Positions 51,963 to 61,195 of a DNA stretch of 64,000 nucleotides are shown piece by piece. This DNA is from Scytonema millei VB511283 (GTDB lineage Bacteria > Cyanobacteriota > Cyanobacteriia > Cyanobacteriales > Chroococcidiopsidaceae). Each line of letters begins with the position of its first letter. The first letter of the stretch is position 1. The stretch is from the NCBI RefSeq assembly GCF_000817735.3, contig NZ_JTJC03000006.1, positions 259,783-323,782 on the forward strand, in the 5' to 3' direction. Both the position numbers and the translations under genes were made by a program. Below the pieces are notes generated by a model. The model had not been told where the DNA came from and searched no databases. It worked only from the letters and a program-made list of their open reading frames with translations.

Positions 51963-52193
51963 ATGTGTTTAGCAGTTCCAGGGAAAATTATCAGTATTGA
52001 TTATGACCAAGAACCATTAATGCGGACTGGAAAAGTTAGCTTTGGTGGAGTTATTAAAGAAGTTAGTCTTGCCTATGTTCCTGAAGCAAAAGTAGATGAC
52101 TATGTAATCGTCCATGTAGGTTTTGCTCTTAGTATTCTCGATCCAGAAGAAGCAGAAAGTACGTTGAATTATTTACAAGAAATGCAAATTTGA
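51963..52193 (+). CDS. hypC: hydrogenase maturation chaperone HypC
   Basis: A 76-residue chaperone that escorts the Fe(CN)2CO group with HypD and holds the hydrogenase large-subunit precursor. It starts MCLAVPGKIISIDYD, with the essential Cys2, and keeps VSLAYVPEAKVDDYVIVHVGFALSILDPEEAE. It starts six bases after hypF, within one operon. Confidence 0.97.
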   Translation: MCLAVPGKIISIDYDQEPLMRTGKVSFGGVIKEVSLAYVPEAKVDDYVIVHVGFALSILDPEEAESTLNYLQEMQI

Positions 52194-52220
52194 GCGATCG
52201 AAGGTTCCCTTTCTATTCTC

Positions 52221-52269
52221 CTCACAGGTTCCTCAAATTTTCCTTCTAACTTCAAGGTAGAGCCAAAAC
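52221..52269 (+). promoter_or_regulatory. copy B of the shared leader element (upstream of nifJ)
   Basis: CTCACAGGTTCCTCAAATTT followed by CTAACTTCAAGGTAGAGCC. It begins 28 bases after the hypC stop and ends 43 bases before the nifJ ATG. Its core CTAACTTCAAGGT is identical to that before the next gene (56048-56060). Confidence 0.5.
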
Positions 52270-52311
52270 AGTCACTTGGTAATACTTTAGAAGCTTGCAA
52301 AGGTTGAAAAA

Positions 52312-55300
52312 ATGAAAACAAAAACATTTGCAACCCTAGATGGTAATGAGGCAGTTGCTCAAGTTGCCTATCGCTTGAATGAAGTCATTACCATTTACCC
52401 TATCACTCCCTCCTCGCCAATGGCTGAATGGGCTGATGCTTGGACAGCAGAAGGCAGAGCGAATATTTGGGGTAATGTTCCCGCCGTAGTCCAAATGCAG
52501 AGTGAAGGAGGCGTTGCTGGGGCGCTTCACGGTGCTTTACAGACAGGTTCCTTGACAACGACTTTCACTGCATCACAGGGATTATTGTTGATGCTGCCAA
52601 ATATGTACAAAATTGCGGGAGAATTAACACCGACAGTTTTTCACGTCGCAGCGCGATCGCTTGCCGCTCAAGCTTTATCCATTTTCGGCGATCATAGCGA
52701 TGTGATGGCAGCACGGACAACGGGTTTTGCAATGTTGTGCGCTGCATCAGTCCAAGAAGCACACGATTTCGCCCTCATCGCCACAAGAGCAACATTAGAA
52801 TTGCGAATTCCTTTCCTACATTTCTTCGATGGCTTCCGCACCTCCCACGAAATTGCCAAAGTGGAACTGTTGGCAGAAGACGACATGCGATCGCTCATTC
52901 CCGACGAGCTAGTCTTTGCCCATCGCGATCGCGCTTTAACTCCCGATCGCCCAGTGATTCGCGGTACAGCCCAAAATCCCGACGTTTACTTTCAAGCTAG
53001 GGAAACTGTCAATCCTTACTATCTAGCTTGTCCCGACATTACCCAAAAGGTGATGGATGAATTTGCCCAACTGACGGGCAGACAATATCAACTATTTGAA
53101 TACCACGGCGATCCAGCAGCAGAGAGAGTCATTGTCTTAATGGGTTCTGGTTGCGAAGCCGTCCACGAAACTGTAGATTACCTCAATGCTAGCGGTGAAA
53201 AAGTAGGAGTCGTCAAAGTCCGACTCTATCGCCCCTTTGATGCCAAAAGATTTGTAAAAGCATTACCTGCAACAGTCAAAGCGATCGCAGTTTTAGACCG
53301 CACCAAAGAACCAGGCGCAGCAGGTGAGGCGTTGTATCTCGACGTTGTTACCGCTGTGTGCGAGTATGCACAGGAGCAGAGGGGCAGGGCAGACAAGGGA
53401 GACAAGGGAGACAAGGAAGCAATTCTAGCCACTAGTCACCAGCCACTAGCCACTTCCCCGACTCCCCAAATCATCGGTGGACGCTACGGCTTATCATCCA
53501 AAGAATTTACTCCAGCGATGATTCAAGCAGTTTTCGATAATTTGGCAGCAATCGAACCAAAAAATCACTTTACTATCGGCATCAATGATGATGTGACTCA
53601 CACTAGCTTGTTATACGATCCTGAGTTTTCGATTGAATCAGATCGTGTAGTACGAGCTATTTTTTATGGATTGGGTGCAGATGGAACTGTAGGAGCTAAT
53701 AAGAATTCCATTAAAATTATCGGCGAACAAACAGACAACTACGCTCAAGGCTATTTTGTTTACGATTCCAAAAAATCGGGTTCTGTCACAGTTTCTCATT
53801 TACGATTTGGACAGCAGCCAATTCGCTCCACGTATTTAGTCAATCGGGCTAACTTTGTTGCTTGTCATCAGTGGGAGTTTATCGAGAAATTTCCATTACT
53901 CAAAGAGATCGTCCCTGGTGGTACTTTCTTACTTAATAGTCCCTATCCCGCAGATGAAATTTGGAATTATTTACCGCGATCGCTCCAAACTCAAATTATT
54001 CAAAAACATCTGAAATTTTATGTCATTAATGGCTACCAAGTTGCCCGCAACGCAGGGATGGGTGGAAGAATTAACACCGTTATGCAAGTTTGCTTCTTTG
54101 CTCTTTCTGGCGTGCTACCAAAAGATGAAGCGATCGCCCAAATTAAGCGATCTATCCGCAAAACCTACGGCAAGAAAGGCGATGAAATTGTCCAGATGAA
54201 TATCCATGCAGTGCATGAAACCCTAGCACATTTATATGAAGTTGATTATGGAGCGATGGTAAGAAGCAATCAAGAAAACCAACTACCAACTACTAACTAC
54301 CAACTACCGATTACCAATTCAGCCCCAGCTTTTGTTCGGGATGTTCTAGGAAAAATCATTGCCCGAGAAGGAGACAATTTACCCGTCAGTGCCATGCCCG
54401 TAGACGGAACTTATCCCAGTGGAACATCGAAGTGGGAAAAACGCAACATTGCCCAAGAAATCCCAGTTTGGGATTCAGATGTATGCGTCCAGTGCGGTAA
54501 GTGCGTGATGGTATGTCCCCACAGCGTGATTCGCAGTAAAGTTTACGAACCGCAGCAATTAGAAACTGCTCCAGCCACTTTTAAGAATAGCAATGCTAGA
54601 GAGCATGATTGGCAAGGTCTGAAATTCACAATTCAAGTTGCACCGGAAGACTGTACGGGCTGTGGCATCTGCGTCGATGTTTGCCCAGCCAAGAACAAGT
54701 CGCAACCAAAACTGAAAGCAATTAATATGCAGCCGCAGCAACCGTTGCGGGAACAAGAACGGGAGAATTGGGATTTCTTTTTAAATATTCCCAATCCCGA
54801 TCGCACCCACTTGAAACTGCATAAAATTAACCAGCAGCAAATGCAAGAGCCGTTATTTGAATTTTCTGGTGCTTGTGCGGGTTGTGGAGAAACGCCCTAT
54901 TTAAAACTCGTGAGTCAATTATTTGGCGATCGCGCCGTCATTGCCAACGCCACTGGCTGTTCTTCCATTTACGGTGGTAACTTACCCACTACACCTTGGA
55001 CACATAACGCCGAGGGGCGGGGTCCTGCTTGGTCAAACTCCTTATTTGAAGATAATGCCGAATTTGGTTTAGGCTTTCGCGTTGCGATCGATAAACACGC
55101 AGAAATTGCTACTGAATTACTCCGCCAGCTAGCACCAGCCGTAGGTGAAGAATTAGCGACAAGTATCCTAAATGCTCCACAAAACGATGAAGCAGATATC
55201 TACGAACAACGCCAAAGAGTAGCTTTACTCAAGCAGAAATTGGACGAATTATTAAAGAATCAGGGAGCAGAGGAGCAAAGGGGCAGGGGAGCAGAGGAGC

Positions 55301-56031
55301 AGAGGGGCAACTACCAACTACCAACTACCAACTACCAAAATCTCAAATCCTTAGCTAACTACCTAGTGAAAAAAAGCGTCTGGATTATTGGCGGCGACGG
55401 TTGGGCTTATGATATTGGCTTTGGCGGACTCGATCACGTCCTAGCGAGCGGACGTAATGTGAATATCCTCGTTCTCGATACAGAGGTTTATTCCAACACT
55501 GGTGGGCAAATGTCTAAAGCTACCCCCAAGGGAGCAGTGGCTAAATTCGCTGCTGGTGGTAAGCCCGCACCCAAAAAAGACTTGGGTTTAATCGCCATGA
55601 CTTACGGTAATGTCTACGTGGCAAGTGTAGCAATGGGCGCACGGGACGAGCATACCCTTAGAGCCTTTTTAGAAGCTGAAGCTTACGAAGGTCCATCGTT
55701 GATTATCGCCTACAGTCATTGCATCGCCCACGGCATCAACATGGCAACAGCGATGCAAAATCAAAAGGCTGCGGTAGATTCAGGGCGTTGGCTGCTGTAT
55801 CGTTTTCACCCAGATCGGATTCAGCAGGGAGAAAACCCGCTCCAACTTGATTCCCACGCTCCGAAACTCCCAGTAGAGCAATATATGTATCTGGAAAACC
55901 GCTTCAAGATGCTGACCAAGAGCAAGCCAGAAGCAGCTAAACAGTTACTAGCAGAGGCACAGCAAGATGTCAATACTCGTTGGCGCTTGTATCAATATCT
56001 AGCCGCGCGATCGCCTGAAACTATTCATTAA
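52312..56031 (+). CDS. nifJ: pyruvate:ferredoxin (flavodoxin) oxidoreductase
   Basis: A 1239-residue single-chain enzyme oxidising pyruvate to acetyl-CoA and CO2 and reducing ferredoxin or flavodoxin. In order: pyrimidine-binding domain (EVITIYPITPSSPMAEWADAW), transketolase C-like domain, gamma domain, two [4Fe-4S] ferredoxin motifs (VCVQCGKCVMVCPHS near 724; DCTGCGICVDVCPAK near 780), and the TPP domain with GDGWAYDIGFGGLDH and YSNTGGQMSK. Three in-frame insertions derive from tandem repeats: residues about 353-386, 652-672 and 982-1010, all near domain borders. It probably serves fermentation or redox balance in dark or microoxic conditions. Confidence 0.97.
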   Translation: MKTKTFATLDGNEAVAQVAYRLNEVITIYPITPSSPMAEWADAWTAEGRANIWGNVPAVVQMQSEGGVAGALHGALQTGSLTTTFTASQGLLLMLPNMYKIAGELTPTVFHVAARSLAAQALSIFGDHSDVMAARTTGFAMLCAASVQEAHDFALIATRATLELRIPFLHFFDGFRTSHEIAKVELLAEDDMRSLIPDELVFAHRDRALTPDRPVIRGTAQNPDVYFQARETVNPYYLACPDITQKVMDEFAQLTGRQYQLFEYHGDPAAERVIVLMGSGCEAVHETVDYLNASGEKVGVVKVRLYRPFDAKRFVKALPATVKAIAVLDRTKEPGAAGEALYLDVVTAVCEYAQEQRGRADKGDKGDKEAILATSHQPLATSPTPQIIGGRYGLSSKEFTPAMIQAVFDNLAAIEPKNHFTIGINDDVTHTSLLYDPEFSIESDRVVRAIFYGLGADGTVGANKNSIKIIGEQTDNYAQGYFVYDSKKSGSVTVSHLRFGQQPIRSTYLVNRANFVACHQWEFIEKFPLLKEIVPGGTFLLNSPYPADEIWNYLPRSLQTQIIQKHLKFYVINGYQVARNAGMGGRINTVMQVCFFALSGVLPKDEAIAQIKRSIRKTYGKKGDEIVQMNIHAVHETLAHLYEVDYGAMVRSNQENQLPTTNYQLPITNSAPAFVRDVLGKIIAREGDNLPVSAMPVDGTYPSGTSKWEKRNIAQEIPVWDSDVCVQCGKCVMVCPHSVIRSKVYEPQQLETAPATFKNSNAREHDWQGLKFTIQVAPEDCTGCGICVDVCPAKNKSQPKLKAINMQPQQPLREQERENWDFFLNIPNPDRTHLKLHKINQQQMQEPLFEFSGACAGCGETPYLKLVSQLFGDRAVIANATGCSSIYGGNLPTTPWTHNAEGRGPAWSNSLFEDNAEFGLGFRVAIDKHAEIATELLRQLAPAVGEELATSILNAPQNDEADIYEQRQRVALLKQKLDELLKNQGAEEQRGRGAEEQRGNYQLPTTNYQNLKSLANYLVKKSVWIIGGDGWAYDIGFGGLDHVLASGRNVNILVLDTEVYSNTGGQMSKATPKGAVAKFAAGGKPAPKKDLGLIAMTYGNVYVASVAMGARDEHTLRAFLEAEAYEGPSLIIAYSHCIAHGINMATAMQNQKAAVDSGRWLLYRFHPDRIQQGENPLQLDSHAPKLPVEQYMYLENRFKMLTKSKPEAAKQLLAEAQQDVNTRWRLYQYLAARSPETIH

Positions 56032-56032
56032 A

Positions 56033-56060
56033 TCTCAAGTTCTTTTCCTAACTTCAAGGT
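56033..56060 (+). promoter_or_regulatory. copy C of the shared leader element (before the dihydroorotate-dehydrogenase-like gene)
   Basis: TCTCAAGTTCTTTTCCTAAC then TTCAAGGT. By hand alignment 22 of 28 bases match the nifJ-upstream element. It lies between the nifJ stop and the ribosome binding site TTAGGAGGGAG. Confidence 0.5.
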
Positions 56061-56076
56061 TTTAGGAGGGAGACAA

Positions 56077-57108
56077 ATGGACTTAACTACAACTTACATG
56101 GGGTTGCAATTGCGATCGCCCCTCGTCCCTTCAGCCTCACCCCTTTCTGAAGACATCGACAATATTAAGCGAATGGAAGATGCGGGCGCGGCGGCTGTGG
56201 TGATGCATTCCCTATTTGAAGAACAATTACGCCAAGAGCGCTACGAACTGCACCACCACCTGACGCATGGGACTGAAAGCTATCCTGAAGCCTTGACCTA
56301 TTTTCCAGAACCTCACAGCTTTCGAGTCGGCTCGGAAGAATATCTAAATCACATCCAAAGGGCAAAGGAAAAGGTAAATATTCCTCTCATCGCTAGTCTC
56401 AACGGTTCATCTGTTGGCGGTTGGACTAACTATGCCAGACAAATCCAGCAAGCAGGAGCAGACGGACTGGAATTGAATGTGTATTACGTCCCTACAGACA
56501 TGGACTTGACAGGCGAACAAATCGAGCAAACCTACATCGAGATTTTGCGATCGGTGAAAGCCGCTGTGACAATTCCCGTAGCGATCAAACTCAGCCCCTA
56601 TTTTACCAACATGGCGAATATGGCTCGACGTTTGGACAACGCAGGAGCGAATGCTCTCGTTTTATTCAATCGCTTCTATCAGCCAGACATCAACCTCAAA
56701 ACCCTAGAGGTTGAACCAAACGTGCTGTTAAGTACTCCGCAGTCCATGCGTTTACCGATGCGTTGGATTGCAATTCTCTACGATCGCATCAATGCTAGTT
56801 TGGCTGCAACCAGTGGCATTCACAAAGGGCAGGATGCCATCAAATTACTAATGGCAGGGGCAAACATCACGATGCTTTGTTCGGTGTTACTACGGCACGG
56901 CATCGACCAGATCCGCGCGATCGAGCAGGAAATGCGTGAATGGATGGTAGAACACGAGTATGAATCCGTGCGGCAACTACAAGGAAGCATGAGTCAGAAA
57001 AATTGCCCCGACAAGAGTGCCTTTGAACGCGCCCAATACATGCGATCGCTCCAAACCTACAAACCAGAATGGGAGCGAGTTTTCGACACATCTCATTATT
57101 TTGGATAA
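56077..57108 (+). CDS. dihydroorotate dehydrogenase-like flavoprotein
   Basis: A 343-residue TIM-barrel FMN protein. Features are TTYMGLQLRSPLVPSASPLSEDIDNIKRMEDAGAAAVV, LIASLNGSSVGGWTNYARQIQ, and ELNVYYVP (with the expected Asn), followed by PVAIKLSPYFTNM and IHKGQDAIKLLMAGANITMLC. It is the PyrD-like class found next to nifJ in many cyanobacteria and anaerobes. The role is probably redox-related rather than pyrimidine synthesis; that is inference from context. It starts 45 bases after the nifJ stop and a tandem AAAAGTC array follows. Confidence 0.9.
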   Translation: MDLTTTYMGLQLRSPLVPSASPLSEDIDNIKRMEDAGAAAVVMHSLFEEQLRQERYELHHHLTHGTESYPEALTYFPEPHSFRVGSEEYLNHIQRAKEKVNIPLIASLNGSSVGGWTNYARQIQQAGADGLELNVYYVPTDMDLTGEQIEQTYIEILRSVKAAVTIPVAIKLSPYFTNMANMARRLDNAGANALVLFNRFYQPDINLKTLEVEPNVLLSTPQSMRLPMRWIAILYDRINASLAATSGIHKGQDAIKLLMAGANITMLCSVLLRHGIDQIRAIEQEMREWMVEHEYESVRQLQGSMSQKNCPDKSAFERAQYMRSLQTYKPEWERVFDTSHYFG

Positions 57109-57226
57109 AGTCAAAAGTCAAAAGTCAAAAGTCAAAACTAATAACAACTATCCATCAATTACTACAAATGACAAATGACAAATAACAAATGACAACCAAC
57201 TACCAACTACCAATGACCAAAACCCT
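57109..57226. repeat. AAAAGTC, CAAATGA and CAACTAC heptamer arrays
   Basis: Tandem AGTCAAA units (57113-57136), ACAAATG units (57162-57190) and ACCAACT units (57195-57212) fill the spacer before pfkA. Confidence 0.85.
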
Positions 57227-58297
57227 ATGCAAAAACGAATTGGTATTTTGACCAGTGGTGGTGACTGCCCTGGGTTGAATTGTGCGATTCGGGCTGTTGT
57301 CAGCCATGCTAAGTTACAACATGATTGGGAAGTGCTGGGGATTCCTTACGCCACTCAAGGGTTGTTGGAGCGTAAGGCGACGTTACTGAATTTGCATGGT
57401 TTAGATTTACGCGGTATCGATCCTTTACTCAGTATGGGTGGCACGATTTTAGGATCGATCAACAAAGGAGACACGTTAGCTCATGCGAGTGAAATTATTG
57501 CTAGTTATCGGGCGTTGGCGTTAGATGCCTTAATTGCGATCGGTGGCGATGGTAGTCTCGCCATTCTCCACCAACTCGCTTGTCAAGGAAACTGGAATCT
57601 CATCGCGATTCCCAAGACAATCGATAACGATGTGGCACTTACGGAACGAGCAATTGGGTTTGATACGGCTGTCAATACGATTGTTGATGCTTTGAATCGC
57701 TTGACTTTTACCGCTGCTAGTCACGATCGCGTCATGGTTGTGGAAGTTATGGGACGCACAGCAGGGCATTTAGCACTTCATGCTGGAATTGCAGGCGGGG
57801 CAGATTGTATTTTAATTCCCGAAATTCCCTATTCTATTGGGGGAGTTTGCCATCAAATTAGTCAACTGCGCGATCGCTGGGGGCGCAAATTTGCGATCGT
57901 TGTTGTTGCTGAAGGTGCTAAAACTGCCAACGATAGTTCTATTGCAGAAACACAAAATCTTGCGTCTCTGGAGTGCGGCATGGGACAGTATATTGCCAAT
58001 CAAATTAAGCTTTACAACCTTGCCGATCGCCTTGACGTTCGGGTTTCAATTTTAGGACATATCCAGCGCGGTGGTATACCATCAGCTTTAGACCGCTTGA
58101 CAGCAACAGCTTTTGGTAAGGCAGCAGTAGATTTAATTGCGCGGGAACAATACGGTCAAATGGTGGCTTGGCAAAATGGACGAGTTGTAGATATTCCAAT
58201 CGCCAATGTTGTCACTCGAAGTCCTTTGCCTGTAGCACCCGATAACTATCTCGTACAAACCGCTCGCTGTATGGGGATTTATGTGGGGGATGGATAA
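57227..58297 (+). CDS. pfkA: 6-phosphofructokinase
   Basis: A 356-residue enzyme phosphorylating fructose 6-phosphate in glycolysis. It starts [20 protein letters not shown], has the phosphate-binding GGDGS (about residues 104-108; Gly-Ser suggests the ATP-type rather than PPi-type), the catalytic [12 protein letters not shown] and [19 protein letters not shown]. It ends two bases before hypD. Position between nifJ and hypD points to glycolytic and fermentative use of stored sugars. Confidence 0.96.
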   Translation: MQKRIGILTSGGDCPGLNCAIRAVVSHAKLQHDWEVLGIPYATQGLLERKATLLNLHGLDLRGIDPLLSMGGTILGSINKGDTLAHASEIIASYRALALDALIAIGGDGSLAILHQLACQGNWNLIAIPKTIDNDVALTERAIGFDTAVNTIVDALNRLTFTAASHDRVMVVEVMGRTAGHLALHAGIAGGADCILIPEIPYSIGGVCHQISQLRDRWGRKFAIVVVAEGAKTANDSSIAETQNLASLECGMGQYIANQIKLYNLADRLDVRVSILGHIQRGGIPSALDRLTATAFGKAAVDLIAREQYGQMVAWQNGRVVDIPIANVVTRSPLPVAPDNYLVQTARCMGIYVGDG

Positions 58298-58299
58298 CA

Positions 58300-59433
58300 A
58301 TGAAGTTCGTTAACGAATACCGAGATGCTGATGCTGCCGATCGATACGCACGGGCGATCGCTGCCATTACTACTCAACCTTGGACGATTATGGAGATCTG
58401 CGGTGGTCAGACCCATTCTATTGTCAAATTTGGCATAGATGAACTGTTACCCCCAGAAATTACCTTAATTCACGGTCCTGGTTGTCCCGTCTGCGTCACG
58501 CCTGTGGAATTAGTAGACAAGGCGATCGCGATCGCAACGCAACCCGAAGTTATTTTCTGTTCGTTTGGAGATATGTTGCGAGTTCCAGGGAGCAGGGGAG
58601 TAGAGGAGAGGGAGAAAGATTTGCTGGCGGTTAAGGCAACGGGAGGAGATATTCGCATTGTCTATTCTCCGCTCGATGCGCTCAAAATCGCTCAAACTCA
58701 TCCACACAAACAAGTCGTTTTCTTCGCTGTGGGGTTTGAAACGACTGCACCCGCTACAGCGATGGCGGTTTACCAAGCTGCGCGACAGGAAGTTAAAAAT
58801 TTCTCCTTACTGGTTTCTCACGTATTAGTTCCGCCAGCAATGGAGGCGATTCTTGCCTCACCTCACAATCGAGTCCAAGGATTTTTAGCTGCTGGTCATG
58901 TCTGCACGGTGATGGGATACACCCAGTACGAACCGCTCGTACAGAAATATTGCGTTCCAATTGTCGTCACGGGTTTTGAACCGCTAGACATCCTCCAAGG
59001 GGTGTATATGTGCGTTCAGCAGTTAGAATCGGGGCGATCGCAACTGGAGAATCAGTACGCTCGTTCGGTGCGGCGCAATGGGAATGAAACTGCTCAACAA
59101 TTGATGCAGGAAGTATTTAAAATCGTATCGAGGCAATGGCGCGGGATTGGTGAAATTCCTCAAAGTGGGTTGGGTTTACGCGATAAATATGCCCAATTTG
59201 ATGCCCAAAAGCGTTTTGATATTTCTAACTACGCGATAAGCGAAGCATTGCTCTTTCAGAGCATCACGGAATCTACCGAATGTATGAGCGGACAGATCTT
59301 GCAAGGCATCAAAAAACCTCACGAATGCCCTGCTTTTGGCGATCGCTGTACGCCAGAACACCCTCTAGGTGCGCCGATGGTTTCCTCAGAAGGGGCTTGT
59401 GCGGCATATTATCGTTATCGGCAGTGGATGTAA
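58300..59433 (+). CDS. hypD: hydrogenase maturation factor HypD
   Basis: A 377-residue [4Fe-4S] protein, the scaffold on which Fe(CN)2CO is assembled with HypC and HypE. Canonical segments: [56 protein letters not shown], and the C-terminal GKIL-like [41 protein letters not shown] cysteines. Residues about 97-106 (GSRGVEERE) carry a short in-frame insertion with the same GAGG/GGAG repeat sequence as elsewhere. It overlaps the operon start after pfkA and precedes hypE by 43 bases. Confidence 0.97.
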   Translation: MKFVNEYRDADAADRYARAIAAITTQPWTIMEICGGQTHSIVKFGIDELLPPEITLIHGPGCPVCVTPVELVDKAIAIATQPEVIFCSFGDMLRVPGSRGVEEREKDLLAVKATGGDIRIVYSPLDALKIAQTHPHKQVVFFAVGFETTAPATAMAVYQAARQEVKNFSLLVSHVLVPPAMEAILASPHNRVQGFLAAGHVCTVMGYTQYEPLVQKYCVPIVVTGFEPLDILQGVYMCVQQLESGRSQLENQYARSVRRNGNETAQQLMQEVFKIVSRQWRGIGEIPQSGLGLRDKYAQFDAQKRFDISNYAISEALLFQSITESTECMSGQILQGIKKPHECPAFGDRCTPEHPLGAPMVSSEGACAAYYRYRQWM

Positions 59434-59476
59434 GAAGGTAGAGGGGTAGAGGAGCAGAGGAGCAGAAGAGTTATAA
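59434..59476. repeat. GGAGCAG/GTAGAGG repeat between hypD and hypE
   Basis: GTAGAGGGGTAGAGGAGCAG and AGGAGCAGAAG units occupy the whole 43-base gap, so the ribosome binding site of hypE must lie within or next to the repeat. Confidence 0.8.
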
Positions 59477-60532
59477 GTGAGCGAACCTAAAGACTTTATC
59501 GTGTCTTGTCCGATTCCAATTGACAAATACCCTCGCGTTCTACTGGCGCATGGGGGTGGTGGAAGGTTGATGCATCAATTAATCGAGCAGATGTTTTTGG
59601 CAACATTTAGCCATAGCGATCGCCCGCCACATGATGCTGCCGAAATTCACCTCACAAGTCACAGAATTGCTTTTACAACTGATTCCTATGTAGTTCAACC
59701 CCTATTCTTTCCAGGCGGTGATATCGGAATGCTGGCAGTTAACGGCACTGTCAACGATCTGGCAATGAGCGGAGCGCGTCCGCTGTATTTAAGTGCTGGG
59801 TTTATTTTGGAAGAAGGACTATCAATGGAAACGCTTTGGCGGGTGGTGCGATCGATGCAACAAGCAGCCCAAACAGCCAACGTGCAGATCGTGACTGGCG
59901 ATACAAAGGTTGTGGATCGAGGCAAGGGAGACGGCATTTTCATCAATACAGCTGGTGTAGGAATTATCGAGCATGACCAGGCAATTACTCCCCAATCAAT
60001 TCAGCCTGGGGATGTGTTGCTGCTTAATGGCGATCTCGGTCGTCACGGCATTGCGATTATGACCCAGAGAGAAGGTTTAGCTTTTGAAACTACCATCGAG
60101 AGCGATGCAGCACCGCTAGCAAGTCTAATTTTGGAACTGCTAAAAGCTGGAATCAAAATTCATTGTTTGCGCGATCTGACCCGTGGTGGTTTATCGAGCG
60201 CCCTGAATGAAATTGCCCAAGCTGCCTGCGTCAAAATTGAAATTAATGAAAATGCCATCCCCATAAGTGAAGAAGTGCAAGGAGCGTGTGAAATCCTCGG
60301 TTTCGATCCGCTGTATGTTGCAAACGAAGGAAGATTCGTTGCTTTTGTGCCACCAGAATTTGCTCAAAAAGCAATAGAAATTATGCGATCGCATCCTTTA
60401 GGAAAATCCGCTCAAATTATTGGCAGTGTTACCGAACGCAAAACATCCGGTCTTGTCACGATGAAGAGTAAAATTGGCGCTCAACGCATTGTCGATATGT
60501 TAAGCGGAGAACAACTACCACGAATTTGCTAA
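59477..60532 (+). CDS. hypE: carbamoyl dehydratase HypE
   Basis: A 351-residue ATP-dependent enzyme that converts the S-carboxamide made by HypF on its C-terminal Cys into a thiocyanate for the hydrogenase CN ligands. The start is GTG at 59477 (preceded by AGAGTTATAA). It keeps [62 protein letters not shown] and the invariant C-terminal PRIC. It is the last gene of the hyp group; hypA and hypB are not in the window. Confidence 0.97.
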   Translation: MSEPKDFIVSCPIPIDKYPRVLLAHGGGGRLMHQLIEQMFLATFSHSDRPPHDAAEIHLTSHRIAFTTDSYVVQPLFFPGGDIGMLAVNGTVNDLAMSGARPLYLSAGFILEEGLSMETLWRVVRSMQQAAQTANVQIVTGDTKVVDRGKGDGIFINTAGVGIIEHDQAITPQSIQPGDVLLLNGDLGRHGIAIMTQREGLAFETTIESDAAPLASLILELLKAGIKIHCLRDLTRGGLSSALNEIAQAACVKIEINENAIPISEEVQGACEILGFDPLYVANEGRFVAFVPPEFAQKAIEIMRSHPLGKSAQIIGSVTERKTSGLVTMKSKIGAQRIVDMLSGEQLPRIC

Positions 60533-60543
60533 TCCGAATTTGC

Positions 60544-61059
60544 TCATCCCATCACTTGTGGTAGCGTGGCATAGAGAAAAAAGCCCACTGCCACGATCGC
60601 CAATAACCCCTGAATTAAATTTCCCACCAGAGAACCGACTACAATTCCGACTCCAGCTTTCAAAGCTCGTTTCAAATTGCGCTGATAAATATACTCGCCG
60701 ATAATTGCTCCTAACAAAGGTCCGAGCAAAATTCCTAACAAGGGACCACCAAACGGCAAAGCAGGCAATAAACCAAAAATCCCCAACAGCAAACCAACAA
60801 CCGCACCAATCTGTCCCCATTTACTGGCTCCAGCGCGTTTCGCTCCCCAGAAGGTAGCCAGCAGATCGATGCCGACGCTAAGCGCTAACACCACCACCGT
60901 CACAATTAGAGGTACGGCAATGCTACCAAAAGAACCTTGCACCACACCCCAAATTGCGATCGCCACCAAAATCAAACTCGTTCCAGGAATCCCTGGAACC
61001 ACTGCCCCAATCACACCGACAACCATAAGGGCAACTAATAACCAATAGAGAGTTAGCAT
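60544..61059 (-). CDS. DUF456-family membrane protein
   Basis: A 171-residue protein with about four predicted membrane helices and many Gly/Ile/Val residues (VIGAVVPGIPGTSLILVAIAIWG is a family hallmark, then LVIT-V-V-V and GQIGAVVGLLLGIFGLLPALPFGGPLLGILLGPLLGAIIGEY). DUF456 proteins are widespread and of unknown function. It converges with hypE, ending 11 bases from its stop codon. Confidence 0.9.
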   Translation of the reverse strand: MLTLYWLLVALMVVGVIGAVVPGIPGTSLILVAIAIWGVVQGSFGSIAVPLIVTVVVLALSVGIDLLATFWGAKRAGASKWGQIGAVVGLLLGIFGLLPALPFGGPLLGILLGPLLGAIIGEYIYQRNLKRALKAGVGIVVGSLVGNLIQGLLAIVAVGFFLYATLPQVMG

Positions 61060-61195
61060 AATTTTTCATTTGTCATTTGTCATTTGTCATTCGTCATTCG
61101 TCATTTGTCATTAGTAACTCGTTAATTTTGACTTTTAACTTTTGACTTTTTCCCTACTCCCTACTCCCTGCTCCCTGCTCCCTGCTCCCTAAAAA
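61060..61195. repeat. TCATTTG, TTTTGAC and CTCCCTG heptamer arrays
   Basis: Tandem TTGTCAT/TCGTCAT units (61067-61115), TTTGACT units (61126-61151), and CTCCCTA/CTCCCTG units (61154-61190). The last array runs into the 3' end of the CCB-like gene and encodes its last residues. Confidence 0.9.

Noticed and set aside
52312-56031. nifJ as evidence for nitrogen fixation
   Set aside because: Pyruvate:flavodoxin/ferredoxin oxidoreductase is common in non-fixing cyanobacteria, and no nif structural genes lie nearby; the neighbours are hyp, pfkA and DHODH-like genes.
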